A model generated the notes under the pieces. That model was not told where the DNA came from, did no database searches, and saw only the letters and a list, made by a program, of their open reading frames with translations. Both the position numbers and the translations under genes were made by a program. From Gongronella butleri (Eukaryota; Mucoromycota; Mucoromycetes; Mucorales; Cunninghamellaceae): 64,000 nt of DNA. Positions 53,610 to 62,322 of this stretch are shown here, in pieces; positions within the stretch are counted from its first letter, which is position 1, and every line of letters starts with the position of its first letter. Where the stretch lies: contig JAIWZP010000043.1 of the NCBI GenBank assembly GCA_025201375.1, positions 62,001-126,000 on the forward strand, in the 5' to 3' direction.

Positions 53610-54771
53610 TTAACCAGGGGGCAACATGGAGGCATCCACGGCATCGTTATCTTCGTACGAGTGGTCGGTCTGGGCCTCGTAATGGTCGTGCACGGGCGAT
53701 CGGGGCATGGCCATGACACCTGCAAAAAAAAAAAAAGAAACAATGAGTATCCATTTGCTGTCATGCAATGTATATTTCTTACCGGTTCGCGAGGCCTCGA
53801 GGATACCAAAGGGCTTGCACAGCTTCATGAACGCGTTGATGCGGCTGGGTTTGGCGCACATCTCGACAACGACCGAGTCGGACGACACGTCCACGACCTT
53901 GCCGTCAAACAGACGCGTCAATTCGGTCAAAGCACGCAAGTGCGAGAATGTCTCGCGCAGGGTCTCGGATGGGGTGACTGGCTTGTGCGACTAGATGGGA
54001 GGAGGGAAAAAATTGAGCCCTCGCCATTATCCAATTTTTCCTCAATTTTTTTTCCTGATCTTACAATCTGCTGGTGGACTTGCTGTGCGAGGTTCTCATC
54101 CTCAAATTGGGCAGAGTCGTCGAGCTTTGCGGTAGGCAGCTGCTCGTGGAGGTGCTCAGGGCCGAGGATGGAGACCTTGATGAGGAGCAATTCGCGCTCA
54201 ATGAGCTTGGTCTTGGTGTAGTCAAGGACGGCCCAGACGGGGACGAGATCTTCCAATTGGCGGCGGGCCTGCTCGATCTGGACGTTGCGGCCATTGAAGA
54301 CGACGGTCATGCGGCTGAGGTCCGGCACCTCGGTGTTGGCAACGACAAGCGACTCAATGTTGAAGCCGCGCGCAGCAAGCACACCCGACAGACGGCTCAG
54401 CACACCAGGCTCGTTTTGCACAAGACAATTGAGGATGTGGCGCGTCTCAGGCACTTTAGGCGGCGTCGGGGTATTGTACAAAATGTTCGTCACCGCATCC
54501 TCCACCGTCGGCTCAGCCATCGTCGGCACAGGCCCAAATCGTCGCTGACGAATATGCTTTTTAAACGCAAGCGCACTCGTCGCAGACGAAGGCTCGGAAG
54601 ACTTGAACCGCACAACTTGCGACAAAGCGCCAACTGATCGAGAAGGCTATGAAAAAAAAATGAGAAAATAACAAAAGTGTCAGCGTCTTTTTCCCTCTTT
54701 CCTGCAATGCGTCCTTTTTTTTTTTTTTTTTTTACCAGTCGAGAGCCAAGGGTGGTCACAGCACGCAACAT
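53610..54771 (-). CDS. ILV6: Acetolactate synthase regulatory subunit
   Basis: Four exons (54771-54736, 54646-54065, 53990-53783, 53719-53610) encode about 311 residues. Ilv6 binds catalytic Ilv2 in mitochondria and confers valine feedback inhibition and its reversal by ATP. The first ACT domain is clear: RHILNCLVQNEPGVLSRLSG, VLAARGFNIESLVVANTEVP, RMTVVFNGRNVQIEQARRQL and PVWAVLDYTKTKLIERELLL. The second ACT-like half includes LTRLFDGKVVDVSSDSVVVE and PSRINAFMKLCKPFGILEAS. The N-terminus (MLRAVTTLGSRLPSRSVGAL) is basic and hydroxylated like a mitochondrial presequence. The ATG at 54771 is chosen because it gives this presequence. It is about 32 kb from ILV3. Confidence 0.95.
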
Positions 54772-54966
54772 ATGGATAAATAAAAAAAAAAGAATAAAGA
54801 ACAAAGAAAAAAAAAAAAGGAAAAGCGGGGGGTGGAGTGCATCTTTTTATTTGACAACCAGACAATCACACATCCTGATTCAACGGAAAGACCGCCCATT
54901 GATTGGTCGATGTCTTTTTCGTATCACGAGCATGTCAAACGGGTCCAAAGTACAGAGGCAGCAGCT

Positions 54967-56175
54967 CTACGCGTTTATGCCCATGCGAACAAACATAAAA
55001 ACAAGCCAGATACGCGTCAATTTCGATTTTTTCTTGTTTGCCTCCCAATGATCGCTCTCAATTGCTTTTTCTTGCATTTTACCTTGATAAATGGACACGT
55101 CTTCCGGATTGAACAAGCAAAAGACGACGTCGTCCACCTGAAAAAGGAAATAAAAGCGGCGAATGGGTCAGCGAGCCGCCGCTTCCCAATCATGTTCCCC
55201 TATCCATGACTCACCGCGCTGCCTTGATCTGTCTCCAAGAATTCTCGCACCGTGCAGAGCGCCACATTGGCTGCCCGCTCCTTGTTATAGCCATACACGC
55301 CGGTGCTGATGCAAGGAAACGCGATGGACCGCAATTGATTTTCCACAAGCACCTCAAGGCATCGCCGGTAACAGCTCGCAAGCGCCTCCGGCTGCTCAGG
55401 CGGCGCAATCGGCCCCACAGTGTGAATGACGTCTAATTTTTTTTTTTCATTTTTTCATTTTTTCATGCAAAAGAAATTGCGGTCATTCATGCGCGTTTCT
55501 CGCTCATTTTTATTTTTTATTTTATTTCTTACGTTTCGCTGGCAATTGATAGCCTGAAAACAACAGGGGATGAGCCGTGTGTTTTTTTTTTTGGCTTGGT
55601 TCTATTTACCTGGAGTGATTTTTGCGTCCTAAAAATGAAGAATTGAGCACGAATTGGATGGCAAAAACACGATTTTTTTTCCATCTCCTTACGCCAGTGT
55701 CGCAGCCATTCAGTGGGCGGCACGCTTCCAAAAGCTTTGGCCCTGCCGCACGGTGGATGGCTCCGTCGACACCCCTGTGTGTGGTCACGAGAAAATCAAA
55801 AGTGTGAACTGGCCGAGCCCAAGTGCTTTTTTTTTTAAGTGCGACGCTTAGCGCTGAAGTCGTCTTACCCGCCTCCAGCCAGCCACTTGTTGGCCGCGTT
55901 GGCTAATCCAAAGATCAGACAGAGAGTGAGGAAAAAAGGCGCGGGAAAAGGAAAAAAAAGCTAAGCATTCTTACCAATGGCATCAACTTTGAGCGCCGTA
56001 ATGCTCTCTTTTCTGCAAAAAAAAAGCCGATGAAAAACGCATAAATGACGCGACAAATTGAATAAAAAAAGTTGCATCCTTACGTGATTCTCACTTTTTT
56101 CATCAATGCGGGACTGGGGTCCGCTTTGAAATGCTGCTTGATGTGCTCAAGGGCGCGCGTTCGAACAGACGACAT
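54967..56175 (-). CDS. Macrodomain protein (ADP-ribose hydrolase type)
   Basis: Eight exons (56175-56084, 56012-55975, 55902-55869, 55774-55693, 55628-55610, 55553-55533, 55432-55215, 55137-54967) give about 224 residues; exons 5 and 6 are 19 and 21 nt. The MacroD-type macrodomain has [20 protein letters not shown], then [55 protein letters not shown] and [16 protein letters not shown]. The NAAN and GGGVDGAIH stretches line the ADP-ribose pocket and match enzymes that remove mono-ADP-ribose from proteins or deacetylate O-acetyl-ADP-ribose. The last exon is read through to a stop at 54967; an alternative donor at GGTAAAATGC would shorten and change the tail, so the 3' end is uncertain. It is divergent from MET22. 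Confidence 0.85.
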
Positions 56176-56405
56176 GGTTTTTTTTTTTCGTAAAAAAAAA
56201 AAAAGGGAAAAAAAGAGAGATGTGCGGGGGGTGAGAAAGAGCCCAAAAGACGGCCGGATGAATTCACGGCCGGCGCTGGGCTCATTCAAAGCCGATGGCG
56301 TCATGCATTGCGCAAATAAAGGCCGCTATGATTCGCTGCTGATTTCATCTTCTTTCCCGACTTTTTTTTTTTACCTCTTTTTTTCTTCACTTTTTTCCTC
56401 TCGCC
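56176..56405. promoter_or_regulatory. Shared divergent promoter, macrodomain / MET22
   Basis: 230 bp between opposite start codons. It contains A- and T-runs on both sides and a small palindromic GCCGGC-rich stretch near 56255-56275. No TATA box is obvious. Confidence 0.5.
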
Positions 56406-57804
56406 ATGGCCTGTACGTGACCGAGCAAAGCGTGTAAACGGCGTCCCACTGACTCGTTTTTTGAATATAGTATACGCAAAAGAGCGCGCCGTCGCTATCC
56501 AAGCCGTGCTGCAAGCCAGCAAGGTGTGCCAGTCCGTCTTCCAACACCTCGTCGCCAACGAGACCCTGACAAAGGGCGACAAATCGCCTGTCACGGGTAA
56601 GCTAAGCGCAAAACGAACGCGCAAAAAAGGTTCATGTTCTCATTTTTTTTTCTTTTTTTTTTTTGCGTGTTTTATGCTCAGTGGCCGACTTTTCTGCACA
56701 GGCCATTGTCAACACGTACCTGACCAAGGCGTTCCCCGAAGACCCCATTGTCGGTGAAGAGGATTCCAAGGATTTGCAGGGCGACACCGGCAAGATTTTG
56801 CGCGACAAGGTGTTTTCCTTGACCAATGGTGTGCTGGACGCCCAAGAAAAGATGACCGAGGACCAGGTAAACGCGTTGTCCATACCAAAAGAGTACCGCG
56901 TGGCGCACAGGGGGGTTGCATGATCGGCAAAAAGCTCATCATCCTTTTTTTTTGACAGATTCTCGCTGCGATTGACCGCGGCAATTACGAGGGCGGTGCC
57001 AAGGGCCGCCATTGGGCTTTGGACCCGATTGACGGTACCAAGGGTTTCTTGCGTGGTGGCCAGTATGCCGTGTGCCTTGCCCTGATTGTCGATGGCGTTG
57101 TTCAGCTTGGTGTGATGGGCACGCCCAATTTGCCCGTTGTTGCCGCCAACCCCGATGGCGAGCGCGGCTCGCTCTTTGTCGCCGTGCGCGGCCAAGGCGC
57201 CTTCCAGGTAAACTACTCATAAAAAGGGATAAAAAACGCGTCCATTGGACCTCTCTGACGCGTCTTTTTTATTTTTATCTCAATTTAGCGCGCGTTCTCG
57301 CAAGACGTCGAGACACCCATTCACTTTGCCGAGATCAACGATACCAAGGAGGCGACGTTCTGCGAGTCTGTCGAGGCTGGCCACTCGTCGCACGGCGATG
57401 CCGCCGACATTGCCAGCTTGCTGGGCATCACGCGCCCGTCCATTCGCATGGACAGCCAGGCCAAATACTGCTCCATTGCACGTGGCGACGCCGATATTTA
57501 CCTGCGCCTGCCCACCAGCAAGACCTACGAAGAAAAGATCTGGGTAAGTAAAAAAAACGCGAATTGGACAGAAAAACAAGAGAGCAGAGCCCCTAATTAC
57601 GCATTTTTGCTATAAAAGGATCACGCGTCCGGCAACGTGTTGGTGACTGAAGCCGGTGGCAAGGTGTCGGACATCAACGGTCTGCCCTTGGACTTCTCTG
57701 TCGGCCGTACCCTGGCCAAGAACAAGGGCGTCATTGCCGCCAATGCCAAGATTTACGACAATGTGCTCGCTGCCGTCCAAAAGGTCCTGTCGGCCAAGGA
57801 TTAG
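56406..57804 (+). CDS. MET22: 3'(2'),5'-bisphosphate nucleotidase
   Basis: Six exons (56406-56412, 56471-56596, 56682-56866, 56959-57207, 57289-57543, 57619-57804) encode about 335 residues. The enzyme (yeast Met22/Hal2) removes the 3'-phosphate from PAP and PAPS and is needed for sulfate assimilation and lithium/sodium tolerance. Only seven coding bases are in the first exon, giving MA plus one base; splicing yields MALYAKERAVAIQAV, like the start of yeast Hal2. Metal and substrate motifs of the IMPase superfamily are intact: IVGEEDSKDL, ALDPIDGTKGFLRGGQYAVC and WDHASGNVLVTEAGGKVSDI. Exon boundaries keep these whole apart from the Trp-Asp pair. It shares a promoter with a macrodomain gene. 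Confidence 0.94.
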
Positions 57805-57934
57805 CGTTCTTTTATTTGATGCCCCTCCCTTTTTTCGATTGTAGAACCACGAATAAACATGTTGATAAGATGACTTTGCCGTGTAAAATCGTGCTGATTT
57901 GTTCTTTTATGTGATTATTTTTTTTTGTGACGCA

Positions 57935-58080
57935 GCTCCACGAGAACCGCAAGATGCTCGTGCTGCAAGACAAGTCTAGCTGGCTCCCGAAGCTGAACCA
58001 GATGATGCCACCGGCCACCGGCCATCATAGCTCATTCAACGTGCTTCTACAGAAAACTCGGGGGCAAATTAGTCTTTTAC
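57935..58080 (+). pseudogene. Isolated exon-like fragment
   Basis: After TTTTTTTTTGTGACGCAG the frame LHENRKMLVLQDKSSWLPKL continues NQMMPPATGHHSSFNVLL. It is open for about 70 codons and has coding-like composition, unlike the flanking AT-rich DNA. I find no partner exon, no start with context and no family. It may be a relic of a duplicated or moved gene, or the end of an unrecognised one. Confidence 0.3.
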
Positions 58081-58261
58081 ACATTTCTCCTGTTAAAATT
58101 GCCCAGATGGCTCCAAATTTGGACGAGATGTCGCTACATGTTTGAGCTAGTTGATGATGGAACACATGGCGCAAATGTTTCCAAGTTATCCTGGTGTCTG
58201 GACAATGCACAGTTAAAATTCAATTTTTTTTATTAAATCGCCTCCGCAGTAAACATTATCA

Positions 58262-59090
58262 TTCTCAAACTTGGTTCATTTGCTTTCAATAGCTACCTGG
58301 AACAATCGGTCCAAATTTGACAGAGATCGGATCACTAGATCGCACGCAATACCGCTTCGAATTTCTTTGCTTGGGCTGGCCAGATTTTTGGAAAAAGAAG
58401 GACAATTCCTCAGATTAGGATGAAACTTGTAGGGATGATACGCACTGCAGAGAAATGTAGAATGAAGCAAGTTTCAAGGAATTCTGCCTTATGGGTGTCG
58501 AGAAAATAGCAATCCTGCGAGCAAAAGTCCTTTGTTTTAAATGCTCATCCTTTGACGAGGAAACGTGCTACAGCCGATCAGTTGACGTCTCCACGGAGAG
58601 AATCAATTAACGTTCTATACATGAGTTTTGCGCAGCCCAGTTATTATACATGATCTAGATAATCGACACGTCCAAAAATCATCTTTAAAAAACGCGGTTT
58701 CGACGCGTCGCCATCCACGCGCAAAGCGCGCTTTTCTGGTGATCACGGGCATCCATGTGTGCGCATGATCGATATGCGCGAGATATATTCGTTTTAAACC
58801 CCTAAAAGCACGTTGTCAATTGATGGTATTGGGTTCAAAACGCGGTGATTTTGGTGCTCTTTTGTCTTTTGTCTCGCGAACCAGCTTGACAATCCGCGGC
58901 CTTGTCAGCACGCTATTTGATGCGGCCAGTGCGTTCCTGCTACCCTTCAAGCTTCACGGTGATCCATCGACCTTTTTTGATTTTCGAAAATTGGCCAGGG
59001 GATCGTCCAGGGATTTTGGCCAATTTTTCATTCTGATCATTGCTCGCGATCTACGCGACCTAAAGACACGTGGGTGAGCTCAAATGAAAG
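58262..59090 (+). repeat. Dispersed repeat B, second copy (~830 bp)
   Basis: Inverted partner of 34505-35325. The match runs the full length, from TTGAAAGCAA-type sequence at one end to a CATTGAGC/CATTTGAGC block at the other. An open segment within both copies (DFGALLSFVSRTS here, DFGAFLSTFSRIS there) shares residues, but both frames are interrupted and I treat them as repeat, not gene. Confidence 0.78.
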
Positions 59091-59858
59091 CCACGGCCGA
59101 TGTTGAGACCCCCACTATGAACAACAAGTGGCTTGGTCGTCATGGATACCTTGAATGAAAAGAAAACAAGGTTTTCGCAGAATTTGCCGATTTTCGTATG
59201 GTCTGTACGAGAACAAAGAGTGCACCAAAGCATGAAGATGACGCGTCGGGTGTTCACGCGAGTCCACCGCCAAGTTCCGTGGCGCTGCTTTGCATTTCCA
59301 TCGAGAATTCGCTCGCTGAAAATGGAAACTTGCAGGATTGCGCAGCTTACGCACCTTGTCTCTGCATGCAAGCAGCATCTAGGCTTGCATTTTCAATCGC
59401 GGACCGTGCGAATTGACGTACGTATGAAGGGAAGCGCACGAAATATTGAGCAAAATGAACTGCATTGTCCTGAAAAAAAAGCGAAAAAAGCGAAAAAAAC
59501 GCAAAATGCATATTTTCATGTCTGTTTTCTCTTGCGCACAGCCGCACTTCGGTCTCGTTTTATTTTGTTGGCTTCCTTGTGATTTTCATGGTGTCCCTGC
59601 TTGCTGGTTTGGGAGCGCGAGTTCGGGTGCCCCTGGCAAGGCAAGCCAAGCGGAAATAGGGGGATCCAGACTTTTGCAGCGGGTGTCGCAGCGCCTTTTT
59701 GTTCAGCCCGATCGACTGTGTCAGACGAATTTGGCAAGTCTGTGTCACTTTTTGGGTTCATTCCCCAACGTTTGAAAGGCACAACAATTTTTTTTTCTGC
59801 TCTTTCTTCTCTTTTATTGTCCTTGACACGTCGTTTTTTTTTTTTTAACAAAAGTACC

Positions 59859-61412
59859 ATGAATCCCCTTGTTAGTCAGTTGGACGCCACGCTTCGCCGT
59901 CGCCAGGAGATTGCCAAGCTGCGCCGCCTTGTTGTGAATGATCCCAAGGCTATTGACTTCTCGTCCAACGACTTTCTCGGGTTCTCTTCCAGTAAGGCGA
60001 TGCGGGAGCAATATATGCACGAGCTGCAATCGATGCCGTGGGTGCTTGGGTCGACGGGGTCGCGTCTGTTGGACGGCAACTCGGCGTATGCGGAGGAATT
60101 GGAGCGCACGATTGCGCGTTTCCACGGCTCGCCGGCGGGCCTGATCTTTAATTCCGGATTTGACGCCAATGTGGGTCTGTTGAGCACGGTGCCGCAAAAG
60201 GGGGACATTTTGTTTTTCGACGAATTGATCCACGCCAGCTCGCATGAGGGCATGCGACTGTCGCGCGCGACAAAGCGCATCCCCTTTAAGCACTCGGACG
60301 TCAAGGATCTTGCCGCCAAATTGGAGCCCTTTAGGCACACCAAGCAAAACGTGTTTGTTGCCGTCGAATCTGTCTATTCCATGGATGGCGACGTCGCTCC
60401 TCTCGCGGATATTGCCGATCTGTTGCTCGAATTTTGGCCGGACGAGTCCAATGGCTTTATGGTCGTCGACGAGGTAAATCGAACTTTTTGCCCGCGCCCG
60501 AAAAAAAAACCGCGTTTGTTGACGCCTCTCTCCCCTTTTTGTAATAGGCACACGCGACCGGTGTGTTTGGGGATCATGGCAAGGGTGTTGTGAGTCAGAT
60601 GGGCCTGGAGAACAGGGTGTTTGCACGCATTCACACGTTTAGCAAGGCATTGGCTGGCAATGGAGGTAAAAAAAGGCAGCAGCATGGACGCGAGAATCGC
60701 GATGACTAACCCTGCGACGCGCATGATTTTTTTTTTTTAAATCAGCTATCATTTTGGGCAGCGAGACACTTCGTCAATACCTGATCAATTACGCGCGTCC
60801 GCTGATTTACTCGACATTTATGACATACAGCAATTTGGCCATGATCCAGACGGCCTATCATCAATTGGCATCTGACAACATCAACAAGGTGCGCAAAAAC
60901 ACAAAAACAAAAGGGCGGAGGGTGGGGGGAACGGAAGCCGATCTCACGGGTGAGGGGCAGAACAATTGCTTTGGGGGTGTGACACGGGATTTGAAAAAAA
61001 AGAGGCACGCGTGCATGACTGATTGCTAATTTCTCGGCAAAACCTTTCATTTTTTTTTTTTTTTGGTGGCTCGGGCCCTTTTTTGGTATTTTAGATTCAG
61101 CATCATTTGAATACGCTGGTGCAGCGCTTCCGTGGCAGTGTGCGCCTTCCGGTGGGTGAGCTGTTGCCGTCGACCAGCCCGATCCAAGGTGTCGTACTCA
61201 ATGGCAATGAGCCGGTGCGTGCTCTCGCGCGCTTCCTCAATGAGCGTGGCTTTATTGTCAAGCCCATCTGCTCGCCGACCGTGCCAAAGGGTCAAGAGCG
61301 CGTGCGCATCTGTATCCATGCCAACAATTCAGCCGACCAAGTGGACGCGCTCGTGTCGGCGATCCACGCCTTTTTCGCCAAAGACAATACCATCATAGAG
61401 TCAAAATTGTAA
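59859..61412 (+). CDS. 7-keto-8-aminopelargonate synthase (biotin synthesis), peroxisomal
   Basis: Four exons (59859-60473, 60548-60665, 60746-60888, 61095-61412) encode 397 residues. The family of PLP-dependent alpha-oxoamine synthases joins an acyl-CoA to an amino acid. Length and motifs fit AONS/KAPA synthase (BioF): DFSSNDFLGFSSSKAM, GSTGSRLLDGNSAYAEELE, GLIFNSGFDANVGLLSTVP, DELIHASSHEGMRLSRA, DEAHATGVFGDHGKG and the PLP-lysine segment HTFSKALAGNGA. The C-terminus SPTVPKGQERVRICIHANNS is also typical. The last three residues are SKL, a canonical PTS1 peroxisome signal; KAPA synthase is peroxisomal in Aspergillus and Arabidopsis. Serine palmitoyltransferase and ALA synthase are unlikely given the small size and lack of membrane or heme motifs. 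Confidence 0.9.
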
Positions 61413-62322
61413 ATAGCTTTGTATCTTTTTTCTTTCTTTTTTAGTGTGCAGAATAGAAGCATCCAATTATGCGATATCCCCTTTTTTTTTTCAAAAAAAA
61501 GTAAATGAATGAAAAAAACGTGTCTTTTTTTTTTGTGCCCGCAACTCTTTTCATTTGGCAGCCAGCCGCTGTCGATTGGATCATTTTTTTTCGCAGCTTG
61601 ACGCGCATCACGTGCTTCTGTACTGATCATCTTGGCTCCTTGACAGGTGAAAGGGAAAAGGGGGTGAAAAGAAATGAAAAAGGTTAAAATATGAGCCATT
61701 TCTCTCTTTCTTTTTGCCCATTTTTCGCTTGTTTGTTGGACAGGTTTGTGGTGGATGAAAGGTTCAATGCTCAGGTGAACATTTGTCAAATGGAGAAATG
61801 GTTGTCGGCAATTGGCTGAAACTAAACTCTTACAATGCCCAAAATGGGGCCAGGAGGCTTTCAGGGCGAAAGGCTCAAAAAAGAAAACATGACCCCGCCC
61901 GTGGTTTTGCACCTATTTTTCTTTCTTTCTTTTCTTTTTTTCACCTGTAGTCACCACCCCTTTTTTCCTCACCCCTCTCTTTTATCCCCCTCTCTCGCTT
62001 CTTTTGCAAGGCTCTTTTTGCACAAACGCCCTTGCCTCGTCTACTCTTTCACGCACTCGCTCTCTCTCTCTCTCTCTCGCTTTTTGAATAGACGGCGTGC
62101 CACCCCCTTTTTCCCCTACTTTCTTGGTTGTGTGCTCTTACGTTTGTTCGTGCACCATCTTTGAAAACTTGTCACTTTCTTCTTTTTTGGTAAGCGTTTC
62201 TTGTTTTTTTATATTTTGCTTGTCAGAACGATAGGCACGAGGCTGATCAGTGAAGGTATTCATGTATCATTGGCTGTTTTTTTTATCGTTTTACATAGAC
62301 GTTTGGCTGCATTTGACGAGTA
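61413..62322. other. Intergenic upstream of the carrier gene
   Basis: About 900 bp. The first 500 bases look non-coding and AT-rich. The part from 61920 to 62170 is a C+T-rich tract with a (TC)n run near 62060-62078, as upstream of TUP1 and the MFS gene. No gene is seen. Confidence 0.55.
62060..62078 (+). repeat. (CT)n microsatellite in promoter region
   Basis: CT dinucleotide run within a larger pyrimidine-rich block, about 245 bp before the carrier ATG. Confidence 0.8.

Larger units (their letters stand above)
57805..59858. other. 2-kb gene-poor stretch with exon-like island and repeat B
   Basis: After the MET22 3' end, 57935-58080 is a GC-richer open block preceded by a T9 run and GACGCAG, resembling an isolated exon. 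58262-59090 is repeat B. 59090-59858 has no supported gene; frames there lack splice sites and domains. The last ~80 bases are the T-rich leader of the next gene. Confidence 0.5.
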
